From NCBI GenBank assembly GCA_004352715.1, contig SCFE01000092.1:1790901-1854900 (forward strand): a DNA stretch of 64,000 nucleotides. The letters are read 5' to 3'. Made by a program: the position numbers and the translations under genes. The notes under the pieces were generated by a model that was given only the letters and a program-made list of their open reading frames with translations, was not told where the DNA came from and made no database searches. Numbering within the stretch: position 1 is the first letter of the stretch; each line of letters starts with the position of its first letter. Source of the stretch: Hofstenia miamia. Taxonomy: Eukaryota; Xenacoelomorpha; Acoela. Below, piece after piece: positions 12,001 through 24,140 of this stretch.

Positions 12001-12714
12001 TTAGATTAACACCACAGCCAATATATGTACATGTGAAACTTGAAAAAGTTTCTCTAGTTTTATTGATGTTTGCTTGGTTGGGAATTAACTGAGAGTGGTG
12101 AAACATTTGATTTCTCACTCAAGGTGTGGTGATCATTAGTGCACACCTTGAAATAATCTATTTCCATTTTGTGAACCAATCAATAACATTTGGCTACAAA
12201 TGTAGGATGCAATTTCAATAATTATGCTTAATTTTGTAGTGTGCATTAATATGAATGCACACCTTGCTCTACTAATGTCTATTGAAGTGTGGATGTCACA
12301 ATGCCTAATTATTGAAGTAACTAGGACATTTTAATTTATCAGTGATATGAATGTTAAATGAGATGATACATGTACTAGCCAATTAAACCAATGTATAATT
12401 TATGGATGAAAACAATTAAAATGCTTCAATTTTACCAAAATTGAAAATTAGACACAGGTTTTATAAGAAAATGCTGAATGCAATGTGTTATAAAATGGCA
12501 ACTCAATTAGATGTGTTAGCTGTAATTAAAAATTCAATTGAGTATTTAATCACAAATTACAAATTTATAAAAATATAGTGTAAAAATAAGTTTAATGGGG
12601 TATTAAATTTATTCAGTTCCCAAATAAGCAATAGGAAAAAACACTTTAAAATCATAAAAATGCTGGTCAGAAAGTGTGTGGCACACACCTCATACATAAA
12701 GAGAATACGCCTCT
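9071..12714. other. Gene-poor AT-rich DNA
   Basis: Only short low-complexity frames. No transposon motif, RNA gene or splice-supported exon was found. CpG is almost absent. Confidence 0.45.
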
Positions 12715-12715
12715 G

Positions 12716-13006
12716 TCATTTGGATAATATTTACAAAACATGCATTAAATTTTACAATTGTTTTCATCATCTAAGTATAATATAATATTTCACACTTAAT
12801 TAAGTATGTTTTTAAATTTTTCCCTTTTAACAAAATTATACATATCAATTTTTGCTACATTGAATATTTTGTTTAATCACATGCAATTTAAATTTTCTTA
12901 TTTTTATAACTAGTAGATTACTGATACTATAAATTATGCACATTGATTTTTTGCTTTGTTCAGTCATTTGGATGATATTTACCAAACATGTATTAAATTT
13001 TCAGAG
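12716..13006. repeat. Pair of diverged ~45-bp direct repeats
   Basis: The sequence at about 12716-12760 (GTCATTTGGATAATATTTAC...) recurs at about 12962-13006 with a few substitutions. Both copies are followed by a similar ATTGTTTTCA(C/T)CAT stretch. Origin unknown. Confidence 0.55.
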
Positions 13007-13229
13007 TCAGCAGAGTTTGTCATGGTTAAGCAAATTTATAGACATTGTTTTCACCATATTGACCTGTAAAATATTACTTTGTAATTTTCTTGAGATTCTA
13101 TCTTTTAAATACCATGCACCTGTATTTTTTGCAAGTGAATAATTGACTATTTACAAAAATTTGTATGATTAGAATGTGAACTCAACATGGAATTGTGATT
13201 GGTTTAGCAATTGGAACTTATATCTACCA

Positions 13230-13570
13230 ATGGAAAAAATCAACATCAACTATGAATATAGCAAATGTTTCTATACAATGAGAACTTATAAGGCATTCAT
13301 GCAATAAAGTAACAAAAGCAGAGAACCCATTTAATGTATGCACACACATAAGGTTCATAAGCCAAATAAACTGAAAAAGGTGTGTAAAGTTTACAAAGGT
13401 AGTGGAAAGCAGAAAACCATGTAAATGTATACAGCCATGCAAGAGTCATAAACCAAATAAAACTGAAAAATATCCAAAGTCAACAAAAGGTGTAACAGTC
13501 AGCAAACATCTACATCCCATGAAAGTCCATATAAACCAAAAAAGAAATGCAGAGAAAAGACAGTTGTTTA
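13230..13570 (+). pseudogene. Degenerate ~90-bp tandem repeats, possibly a decayed C2H2 zinc-finger array
   Basis: Units starting near 13319 and 13410 are clearly related to each other, and weaker traces lie on both sides. Translated pieces such as KAFMQ, VHKPNK and SKHLHPMKVH resemble degraded C2H2 finger and linker text, but the cysteine pairs are missing and stops interrupt the frame. The tandem relation is seen directly; the zinc-finger reading is a guess. Confidence 0.3.
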
Positions 13571-14750
13571 AAACTAATGTAATAATAGTGTATTAATGAA
13601 AGCAGCATGTATATCTTAATAATAGCATCACATCTATAATTTTTTGGAAAGTGAAATTGTCTTTATCATTAAAGTCTATATATCATCCAACTTCAATGGT
13701 TCAAGTATGATGAATATTTTTCCATTTTGTATTTGTGAAAAACAAATTAAACATGGAATTTTAACAATAAAATAGCAGCATTTTTGAAAAACAACATGTA
13801 GTCTTTTGCATGTAATGTTTGAGTTTCCCCAAAAACAAATTTAATGATGGTGATTAATCATTAGCCAAATAGGGAATTTTTTTTATGGAAAAGAAAATTT
13901 TTAGTCAGCAATGTATCATCACAATGTGATAGTCTGCTAATGTATATTAACAAAAAATCGTGTGCATGTAATAAAGTAAAATAAAACATGCAAACTAAAT
14001 TGACCACATAAATTACTAAGAATATGACTATACATGATGTTACTACAACACCCCTGGCAATATCCATGAGTTGGCATGGGTCAAAGATCTCCTCTAGACC
14101 AATCAGAAAAAAGTGAGATGAAATAGAAACATCCTCTACTACTTATAGGTAATAGTGAATTTTCCAACCATAATTAACCAGGTGTGTATGCAATGAAAGC
14201 TTGAAGCTTGCATATGTGCATGGGTGTTCATAAATTCATGTCTACTTGTATTTTAATTGTAACCTTTCCCTTGCTGTTATAATTGGCAGTTATAATTGTA
14301 GGCAGCATTACCCAATGGGTCATTAAATGTGAACACATTAGTACCAATTGCTCAGCAAGGTATATTTCATATGCCTGCTGAAAGAATTTTTTAAACAAGA
14401 AAAACATCAAAATAATAGATGTTCTAGTTCAATGTCCCCAATTGTATATTATACAACTATGAAGTAATTTTTAAATGAAGTTCTCTGCTTCTATAATTTT
14501 TCCAAGGTCAGCAATTATAGTTCTGGCATGAGAAAGAGACAATTTATTACCTTACAGCAACCAACAGGTCATATATATAGGAAATAAAGTTGATTATATA
14601 CATAACTACAATAAATAAAGTTAAACTTTGTACTTTGTTTGAAACATTTGGAGAATTTCAGCAAATACAAAACAATCTCATATACAGTTATTATAGTAAG
14701 ATATATTATACAAGCAAGAGTTGGACAAATTATTTTCCAGTTGACTTAAA
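13571..14750. other. AT-rich sequence, no gene seen
   Basis: No motif or splice-supported frame recognised. Confidence 0.4.
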
Positions 14751-14754
14751 AATA

Positions 14755-15440
14755 ATGGAGAGGGTGGCTAATATTGCTAGATAATTGATTCCTTAGCTTT
14801 GTGCATTCACTTGAGGATTGTGATTGTAGGGTATTGCAGTTCAGAAAGTTACACTTTTCAGAATAAGTCAAGGTAGGAAGAATTATCCTGAAAGCTCATC
14901 TCTGGATATGTTCAATGCTTTCAGATTTAAAGAGAGAGTAAGTGAATGATGCCAAATTAGTGAACAGTATTCTAAGGGAGATCAAATAAGTGATGTATAA
15001 ATTTGATATATGTGTGAGATCTGAAAACCACTGCATTTAAGGAGCTTTAGAAAGTGCAAACATTTAGCTGACTTTTTAACAATCTAACAACTAAAAGCTC
15101 TCCATTTATGCTCACTCTGAATAATGAGCCCCAGATGCATTGCCTGATCAACTCTTTCAATTTCTTGGCTATCAAGAGAAATCTCAGCAGGTAGCCCAAA
15201 ATCTAGTAAAGTTCTTTACTCTTAACAAAGGTAAGATTCATGAGATTAGAATCAGACAATTATTTCACTTGTTGTACTAGTTCATCAAAGCAAGAATCAT
15301 ATTTATGATTACACATTTCCCATATCACAGTATCATCAACAAATTTAATCCTCTAAGGATAATCACAAAGCAAGGTATCTATGCATAAAATACATAGCCA
15401 AGAATAAGAATAGTCCATTGTGGTATGCCTGCTTTAAGAA
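14755..15440 (-). pseudogene. Old LINE reverse-transcriptase fragment (FVDD box)
   Basis: Read on the minus strand from about 15440 down, this shows GIPQ(G)TIL, then KFVDDTVIW (near 15320-15345; the catalytic FVDD box is intact), then a region with LGLIIQSEHKW and a thumb-like SLIRSPLEYCS segment. Several frameshifts and stops occur. It is a different LINE family from the 2-9 kb copies, because the catalytic box and flanking text differ. Confidence 0.7.
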
Positions 15441-17770
15441 ATGCTTACTTAAATAAATTATCACAGGGCAATTTAACTTATTAAGAACAAATGAATAACA
15501 AAATTAAAAATTGCAATAGGACATTGAACCCTTGAAATACCTTATCAAATTTCATAAATTGTAAAATAATTGCAATTTGTTTAATGCTTTGCATAATTGC
15601 CAAATTTTGGAAGATTAGCATTAGAAATTAAAGAAAACAGACAAGTGTTAATACAAAATGCCATATTTAGAAAATGATTGGCATTTTTGTTAAAAATATT
15701 TATGAAATCAAAGCAATGTATTAAATTAAAAAAAATGCATTCAAAATATGTGTTTTAAGTCAGAAAGAATACCATACTTTAAATGTTTGAAGAAGTTTCA
15801 AAACATAAAGCAATATGGGTTAACCTAGAATAAAAATAATTTGCAATGCAATCAATTTAAAATTGCTAATCACCACCTTCAATAGAATTGCTACTTTTCA
15901 AATGGACATTCTTTTTTTAATTGGCTTAACAATGCTTTATTTAAGTCACTATACCAATTTGTAACCATCATTTGGACAGCCATATTGGAAAGCTATAGTA
16001 GTAAAACTATATTTTCTGCAAAGTTGCATCATGCTTGGCCAGTGCCAGCAACAACCAGTGCACAGCTCCTTGTCTACAGTCATCCACAGTTATGCAAACC
16101 CCCTTATGTTCAATGAGAAATTAAAATAGAATTATATAATCAAAGCAGGACTGCAGCACAACTGGATAAGGCAAATAAGAACTCTTCCAGACAGTAATTT
16201 CAGTGCAAATATTAGACAACATATCATTGCAGGAATCTTTTATTGAAGACAAAAGCTGCAATGAGCAGGAATGATTTTGTGAAATCTGCACAAAGCCAAG
16301 GTTGACTTAATTCCAGTGGTATATTTCATGAAAGTATGGTTTTGACTTTCTCTAAATTGGTGTAACTCCATCATTTGCTCTGCTATTCAAATAACTTGAT
16401 TTTACTATATTAAACTTAGCCTAATTACAACTGTATTGTAATAGTTAGAGTAACAGAAATCTGTTTAGATCAATATCTTACAGGGCAGAAACCCAAAGTC
16501 AAGTGATTGCAATGAAGGAAGACTGAACAACATATGATAATCACCAAGTACAAATTTAATGGTGATAGATCTAGAAAGATATTCAGTTTTTGAAATGTGG
16601 TGTTTCTTATTGTTGCTTAACTTTGCTAATTTTGTACATTGATTGCTTTTGTTGTTGTTTGCAATAAGGAAATTTCACAACCAGGATACACTAGCTTGTT
16701 ATTATACCTACATATAAATATCCTTAAATTTAAATATTGACATGGTTCTACATACATGTAAGCAATCAATGTGGTCAGCAGAATGATGAAGTTGAAAGGT
16801 CCACAATCAATAATTAACATATTTAATGCATATAATAGTTCTTATTCCCTATGAATTTGGATCTATAATAAGGGTGAACCTATCAGTAGTTGTCCAGCTA
16901 TTTAGTTGCATTATTTATAAATATGAAGTGAAATGATAAGAAAGCTATAATGATAAAAATCCCTAATCATAATTATAACCTAAAAGCATACTTTCATTAA
17001 CAGAACATCAGCTTGCACAATGATCAGATGGAGGTAAGCAGTCAAAGGAAAGTCTGATAATTGACTTTGGGGTACTAAAAACTACTTGTATGCTTCAACA
17101 TTTAGCTTTCTATTTACATTATTAATCAAACCTATATAATGCAAGATAAATCCAAAGTAAATTAATGCATCATCTAAATCCTTTTCAAATAGTATATATA
17201 TTGAAATATGCAAACAAATCAACATGTACATTTCATAATCAAATTTTGTTCATGTGTTCTTGTCTGCTTTTTGCTGCAATGTAATTATTAATTAGCTTAG
17301 CAAGCTTGTCCTTTATAATTTGCCAAACAGCAGTTTGTCAACAAATTCTACTTTTGTTAAGTAATTTTCTATTTTTCCAAAGTGTAAATAGGCATAAATC
17401 AAAGAATATAAAATTACTAAAAATTTTTCTATTTTTGTTACTTTTTCTATTTGTTTCACCAATTATGCCACAATGTTTAAAAAGTAGAAAGAATTTTAAA
17501 TCTAATGAAATTTATTAATAAAAGTAATTGCTTAAAATCTTACAATATTCAGTGCAAAGTTTTATTAAATATTTATTGAGTACCACATAAGCAATAGTAA
17601 ATACAGTGAATAATATGTGAATAAACATGTTTACACATTAATCACAATTGCAGGTTTGTGGAATAAATTCTTCTAAAGTTTTAATTGTCAACAATAGTAA
17701 ACAGTAGCTCAAAATGTGAGAATTCAAGTTTGAGAAACCAGTAAAAATAGCAGTAAGTACATTCCTGAAG
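15441..17770. other. Gene-poor AT-rich DNA
   Basis: No coding exon, RNA gene or transposon protein recognised. Confidence 0.4.
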
Positions 17771-17774
17771 ATTA

Positions 17775-17860
17775 TAGAATATTCTATTGTAAACAATGAA
17801 CACTTTCAATTGTGACATCACACTTGGAGCATTCTAAAACATTCTAGAATATTCTATTGT
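17775..17860. promoter_or_regulatory. Heat-shock-element-like motif and direct repeat, upstream of a 90-codon frame
   Basis: The segment at 17841-17855 fits the triple heat-shock element pattern nTTCnnGAAnnTTCn exactly. A related AGAATATTCTATTGTAAA copy lies at about 17776. A 90-codon frame of unknown identity starts at 17898. Such motifs arise by chance in AT-rich DNA and I see no other promoter evidence. Confidence 0.15.
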
Positions 17861-18719
17861 AAAGAAACATTGAAAATAATCCCAGTATACAAGAGCAATG
17901 AAAGCCTTTAAACATTGCGTCAGTGGTTCAGTAGTTAGTAAGACAAACTCTTGTAATCAACATTTTGCATTCAAATTCTACAATTCTAAAAAAATTTACA
18001 TTGTTCCTAAAAATACTTTAGGATATGAGGAACAATATCTGATAAAAATTAGACCAAAAATTAATAAATCCTTCACAGATGACATTATTTCTATGAAATC
18101 ACTGACAGCTATTATGCAACACTGTAAGCAATTCATCCCAAAAGCTATAGAATTTATAAGCAATAAGTGAAAAAAAATTGACAAATATCATAAAAAGGAA
18201 AAATTGACATTATTTGCTTAGAGCCAGACAGAGCTTTGGCATAAGTTCTTGGCACATGGCAAATGCTCATCTTATGCTGCACCCAAATTTGGAAAGATTC
18301 CCTTTAACTGAGATTGCTGAATATATCAAAATTTCGTAAAGATCAACTTCAATTAAAAGTCAAAATGAAACTGATGTGATCTGCTAAAACATTTTGAATA
18401 AAACACTCCATTGCAAAACCCAGTTATGAAAACGAAATGGGTTAAATTCCATTGCATGAAATTCTTCATATGCTACAATTAGGTGAACTATTCCAAAACT
18501 GCGTATCATCATAAATAATTGCAATGTGAAAAATGAACAATACACACATGTAAAAAAGCTATGGCAGTTACAATATGGAAAATGCTGTTAGATCTTTAAT
18601 CATAATTCTTTGTTATCCTCTTAGACCATTAATATTGGACTCAGTTCATGTGATAATTCGCATTAAACTCTCATATAGCCTTTTGAAGGCACTTCATTTG
18701 CTTATGAAATGATATCTGT

Positions 18720-18850
18720 TCCTTACAATAAATGTGAGGAACATTCTTATTGGACTTAGAGCTTGGACTGACTTCGCTATCCATGGTTGTGGACCACTGT
18801 ATTTCATCCCCAATGAAAATAAAATTAATGGAAAACTACATCTGGATGTG
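18720..18850 (+). pseudogene. Tc1/mariner-like transposase fragment
   Basis: The + strand reads WTDFAIHGCGPLYFI followed by KINGKLHLDV, which resembles the region after the first catalytic aspartate of Tc1-type transposases (W.A.S..G.GPL.FI...NG..Y...). It is only about 40 codons and stops follow. It abuts an inverted repeat shared with 23.6-24.0 kb. Confidence 0.5.
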
Positions 18851-18869
18851 TACTCATAAGTAACAAAAA

Positions 18870-19185
18870 GAGACTCACACGACGTTACACAAATTGACCT
18901 TTTGACATTGGCGGGCATATCTGTCATGGATATGATGTAATTGTCTAGTTTGGCCGCCTGTGTATATCTGACGTCATTGGAATATATTATCTTTTGTTAT
19001 AATATTTGTTGAAAAACACATTTGTTTGCAGTCTATTGTTTAAAATGTAACAATTTTTTTATACATATTACATAAATAATTGTAAATTATCATTGAAATT
19101 TTATATGCAAGAAATTCACGATTTTGGAATTATATTTTATTGTTAAATTTCTTCAGTAAAAGTCATAATTAATAATTCATGAATA
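18870..19185 (-). repeat. Inverted copy of the 23.6-24.0 kb repeat
   Basis: The reverse complement matches 23612-24011 (and 24812-25211), including TGACGTCAGATATACACAG and ATGCCCGCCAA. The right-hand copies carry about 90 extra bases that look like an internal tandem duplication. The family is unidentified but is linked to Tc1-like fragments at both places. Confidence 0.75.
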
Positions 19186-22026
19186 ATGAGGGCGTGTTGC
19201 CAAAGAGATGGGGATATTGACACATTACATAATCAATCTATGAATAATTTAGAGTGTATGTGTGTACGTGTTAGAGAATTCGTATATATATATATATATA
19301 TATGATGGAAACCTTAATAAATAATGTATACTGACATTATATCTTGTGCAAATGTAAAATTTTAAACAAAAGACATATTTTAGTTTTCCACTGTTGGAAA
19401 AACTAGTATATTGAAGTAACCATGTATTTATTGTCAAAGAACTTGTTATACACACTAGTACTAGTATGTTTGCTGAATAATACACAGCGGTATTACATTT
19501 CAGTAATTCTTGTTATTACCAAGAAATTGTTTTATATTTAACCAAATCTATAATGTATGTATATATTCAAAGAGTGTTGTTTTTTGATATATATATATAT
19601 ATACATGCTGTTTCCAAGACATCTAATAAAAGTCTTAACAATGAACTTCTTTGCAAATTTTCCCATTTATTGTTAAACAACTGACTTCATTTGCATGAAA
19701 TAAACCTTTTTAAAATGGTTGAACTAACTTGACTGAATAAAAACGTTACTTGTCATAATCATTTTGTATTAATGATGGAACTTGGGGCTGCACTTAAATT
19801 TCATTTATAAAATTTTGTGTTAAATTATTTATCACGTTTATTGATTTTCATTAACATAAAAATGTTTCTCTGCAGAATTTGTCACTACATTCATACATAA
19901 CTTTCATTTATTACAAACTTAAATGTTGGAAGAATTATCTTTACGTACAGGAGGATATAAATTAACTGTAGAAGTCATCTTGTAAAACGATGTTTATTAA
20001 TGTGTATTCTATATATTGTGTAATCTTTTCAGCAAATAGTAAAGTTTATCTTTCAACTACATAATGTAATTTTTAGAATGCCCTAAAGTGGATATTGATG
20101 TGCGATATTAAATAAAACACATAAAAACAAAAACATTAACGCTTTAAAACACAAAAAAATCTGAATATACAACAAGGAATTGTCGAATTTAAGTGTATGT
20201 ACGTATTTCTTTTTCGTTTTTTAAAGTTTATACTAAAACTGTCATGAAGTTTGCATTTTTTTCAATGCTTTTGACGTAAAGATATCTTCATTTTAACACA
20301 TTATTCAGTTTTCACAATGATTCAAGGGATGACGGTTGAATTCATTCAGTAATATAAGTTATTTTTGCATTTTAAAAAGTTAATACTACTAACTTTGTTT
20401 CATGTGGTTACAAAATAATATAAAAATTTCACAATCTTTTTATACATTTAATATTTTTGCTAACAAAAATTTGTATTAGACTTGTTGAAAATCAATTTTG
20501 TAAAGGAGAATTATTTCAAATCAAATCACACATCAATCTGAAGGCATTGTAGAGAAAATAAATCCAAAAATCAAAACTTAAAACATTACAAAATCTAAGG
20601 TCAATTTCTTCTTTCATATTATTTGATTATTAGCATTTTTTGGAATACTATTTCAAGATCTATACAATTAGAAACATAAAGTGGAAGGTTATGCAAAGTT
20701 GAAAAGTTATGCAAATCGAATATTGGTCAAATATGTTAAAACAAGTACTAATGATACCATAACAAAAGGAAACGTGTAAGATGTATTAAAACTCATAGCA
20801 ATACATCAAAATCTAATGCTAAATCTAGAAATAAAAATACATATTTTAGACTCTCAAATCGTTAAAAAATGCTTAGAAATCCAAAATATATTGACATTCT
20901 CTCTAATGCTATGCTTTAGAAACTCTAACAAGGTCAGATTTTGTTTCAAACATTCTCAATCTCTACATGATTTTAAAGCATTTAATGGGAGAATTGAGTT
21001 AAAATCCGTTTTCCTAATTGCATATTGCGAGATACATGTTTTATATTTGAATACAATGAGAAAAAGCGCCTTGAAGAAGTATTTATTTCATTTTATGCAT
21101 TTTTGATAATTGTAATTTATGCTATTTATTTCTATATTTATAAATATATCACGCTATTTCGTATTCAGAAAATGATCCTAAGTTGTTTTAATACCTAATT
21201 TACAAAATATAGTTTAAATCATTTAATGATTGCTTTTGTGTTTTTATAATCTTATAAACAATTTCAAATATATATTAATTAGATTAATTGTTTTGAGTAC
21301 TATACGTATGCTTAAATATACTTTAGATATCTTTAATATTCATTTTCAATTTAAAAATTAAACATAACCGACTTCATTTGTACGAAATAAAACTTTTTAA
21401 TATAGATGTACTAACTTCGCAAAATAAAAAGGTGTAATGTATAAATTTTAAAATACTTTATACAACTCAATTAGCGAAAAGTATATTTTAGTTTTACTTT
21501 TAACTTGTACATACATGTAGAGAGATGTGAAAACTATATTTATTTTTCTAAACTATTTACAAAAATTTAACACAATATAATTTGAAAAACATTTACTAGT
21601 TTAATATCATCTTTCCAGAATAGTTTCTTAGTTACCAAAAGTTTATAATTCTCGCCAAAAAACATAAAAAGGAAAAAAATATCCCAAAGGCATGTTATTT
21701 TGTTCGAAAAGGCAAAAAAATATCCCAAAGGCAAGTAATTTTGTTCGAAAAGGCAAAAACCATGTAAACTCAAAGAAAGGAAAAAACGTCAATCCAACAA
21801 TCAAGCACTGAAAACTAATATAGACCGAGAACTTGAAATATTTCAACTGTTCCTTGAAAATCAACAACATTGCGGTAAAATTTTAAAACATGTATTTTCT
21901 ATCAAAATTTATACATTTGATTGCAAAAAAATTAAAATTCAAACTGCTAACACGGACATCAATACAAATTTACCTCATAAAAAGTTTAGACTAATACTAA
22001 ATAACAATTTTAATAAGAATTTGCCA
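19186..22026. repeat. Gene-poor interval with short dispersed and tandem repeats
   Basis: TA microsatellites lie at 19282-19303 and 19587-19604. A ~75-bp sequence with GACTTCATTTG...GAAATAAA occurs at about 19680-19750 and again at 21368-21435. A further ~65-bp pair lies at about 21045-21110 and 22363-22430. A 41-bp tandem pair (TTTTGTTCGAAAAGGCAAAA core) lies at about 21680-21759. No gene recognised. Confidence 0.5.
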
Positions 22027-22098
22027 GCCCTGTTAGCTCAGTTGGTAGAGCATTGGACTTTTAATCCAATGGTCGTGGGTTCAAGTCCCGAATTTTTT
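22027..22098 (+). tRNA. tRNA-Lys(TTT)-like sequence with broken acceptor stem (probable pseudogene)
   Basis: The D arm (GCTC..GAGC), the anticodon arm (stem TTGGA/TCCAA, loop CTTTTAA, anticodon TTT) and the T-loop TTCAAGT are intact, as are the A box (TTAGCTCAGTTGG) and B box (GGTTCAAGTCC). The T stem pairs only three of five bases (GTGGG against CCCGA). The 3' acceptor strand is replaced by ATTTTTTT, which cannot pair with GCCCTGT. The T run could act as a Pol III terminator. It could be transcribed but not make a normal tRNA, so it is either a 3'-decayed tRNA gene or a tRNA-derived SINE head. Confidence 0.75.
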
Positions 22099-22940
22099 TA
22101 TAGAATGTTTATATTCTATTTAAGGCTAAATGCAACAACGATAGAATTACGATTAGCTTCCATACATCAAATAGTGAGTTCATTCATTTCAATGATAATA
22201 GTAGTATTTATTTAAACATATTATCAAAGACACTGATGAAATTTAAGTTTAAACAATTTTTTAAAACGTAAAGTAAATAATTTACTTGTTATTTTTAAAT
22301 GTTGTGTATTAATAACCAATTTACAACAATATAAATAATATCAATAATTTTTAGAAATATATTATATTTGAATTCAACGAGAAAAACGTATTGAAAATAT
22401 ATTTACTTCATTTGTACCAGAGACGGTGATTGATAAATCGTTTTACTTTATTAACATTTTAGTTTTGTAGCATCTTTCATTTATATAATTGTATAAATTG
22501 GGAAAAACATGTTGTAATAATAATTGAGATTGTTTTCCAACTTGTGAAAAAATTCTAGTTATATATGATTTGAAGTGTTTTATTTAATAGTAATGTTTAA
22601 AGTGATTTGGATTTCATGTTTGGTAGATAACAATCTTTACGATTGGATACATTTTGTCATTAAACAATAAGGTATAGATAGAAAATTACGCAATGTTAAC
22701 ATTGTCTGTTAAGAAGTGCAACTTTATACATAGAGCGGATTAATGGAATTTCACATTGATGAAAGTACTACCCCTAAGATTTGAAACTTTTTGGTAAGCT
22801 ATTTTTATAATTAAGTTTCAGATATTGTTTGATTCTTTACGCTTTTTTGCAATATTATCTCTAGTTAGTTTTACAGATATTTCTTTTAAAACGTAATCAA
22901 TTTTATTTTAATGAATTGCTGCGAATTTGCTGTCCGATGT
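22099..22940. other. AT-rich sequence, no gene seen
   Basis: No feature recognised apart from a short dispersed repeat near 22363-22430. Confidence 0.4.
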
Positions 22941-24139
22941 TAAATTAATTATGTATACTTTATCATAAATAGAAACGTCGTTTGTTTGTTAATACACATT
23001 TTTAATTGAATTTGTTTAAACTTTTAATTGTCATGTGTTTTATACTGTGATCTATCATCTCATTTGACTTGTTTATTAATAATTAATTTAGATACTATCG
23101 TGTGAAATTCATAACGTTCAACTGCACATTGCGTATGTTTCCTACAGCATTCTCATACTAACAATGATGATAAACTAACACAATAGACAAATTTAATAGT
23201 GCGATATATATGGTCATTATAAGCAAAGCTTATAATAAATTACATTTTGTCTTGTCTTAAACACATATATGGGTTTTACCACATACGTTTATTAAATATT
23301 AGAAATTGCGAGTTTTTGCATAAACTAGTTTTTAGTTTTTTCCTAAAAATTATTTTGCTTTATTACCGAAATAAGGCATTACACTTTTAACGAGTATTAT
23401 TATCTCTGATTCAAACATTTGTTATTAAATTTTACCGAATAAAAGAAGTAAGTAAAGTAAACATGTAAACTAAATTAATGTGGTATTTCCAATGTCATGT
23501 ATGTTAATAAAAAAACCAAGTATGTAAACTAAATTAAGCCACACAAATAAGCAAGTCACATACATTAACAAAAAGCAAGCATGTAAAATAAAACAAAATA
23601 TTTTTGTTTGAAAATAATTATTAATTATGACTTTTAATGAAGAAACTTAACAATAAAATATTATTCCAAAACCGTGAATTTCTTGAAAAAAGAATTTCAA
23701 TGATGTTTGACAATTATTTATGTAATATGTACAAAAAATTGTTACATTTTGAACAATAGATTGCAAAAATTCTATTCTCATAGGATTTCCGAAAATTCCT
23801 CAACCTCTAGGCCCTATGTGTATAAAAAACTTGGTTACACTTTAAACTATAGACTGCAAACAAATGTGTTTGCCAACGAATATTATAACAAAAGAAAATA
23901 TATTCCAATGACGTCAGATATACACAGACGGCCAAAGTACACAATTACACCATATCCATGACAGACATGCCCGCCAACGTCAAAAGGTCAATTTGTGTAA
24001 CGTCGTACGAGCAGAGCTGCAACCGTGTCGTGCTTTAATCCGTGCCGTGAAGTGCCTAAGATTTTGCGTTACTGATCCGTGCCGTGCCTAAAATTGATTG
24101 AATATACCAGCGCCAGAAATACAACTTTTTTGTACTATT
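22941..24139. repeat. Copy 1 of a 1.2-kb duplication
   Basis: Nearly identical to 24141-25339 at an offset of exactly 1200, with only a few substitutions (for example GTTTATTAATAATT versus GTTTGTTAATCATT). The copies are separated by one N. The copy ends inside the left part of a hAT element whose rest follows only copy 2, so the duplication is probably an assembly artefact. Confidence 0.9.
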
Positions 24140-24140
24140 N

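Larger units (their letters stand above)
1950..18300. other. CpG-depleted block
   Basis: Reading this block I find only about a dozen CG dinucleotides in about 16 kb. A sequence with its base composition would be expected to hold a few hundred. DNA on both sides has CpG at a near-normal rate. TG and CA are abundant. A repeat shared with the left flank has lost its CpGs to TG/CA inside the block, so the depletion is mutational and typical of deamination of methylated cytosine. The block contains only decayed transposon sequence. Confidence 0.85.

Noticed and set aside
1950-18300. Foreign DNA or contamination as the cause of the CpG-poor block
   Set aside because: An inverted repeat is shared with the CpG-normal left flank, the LINE and MITE content is animal-like, and there is no break at the right edge. 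It is not fully excluded on the left because of the gap.
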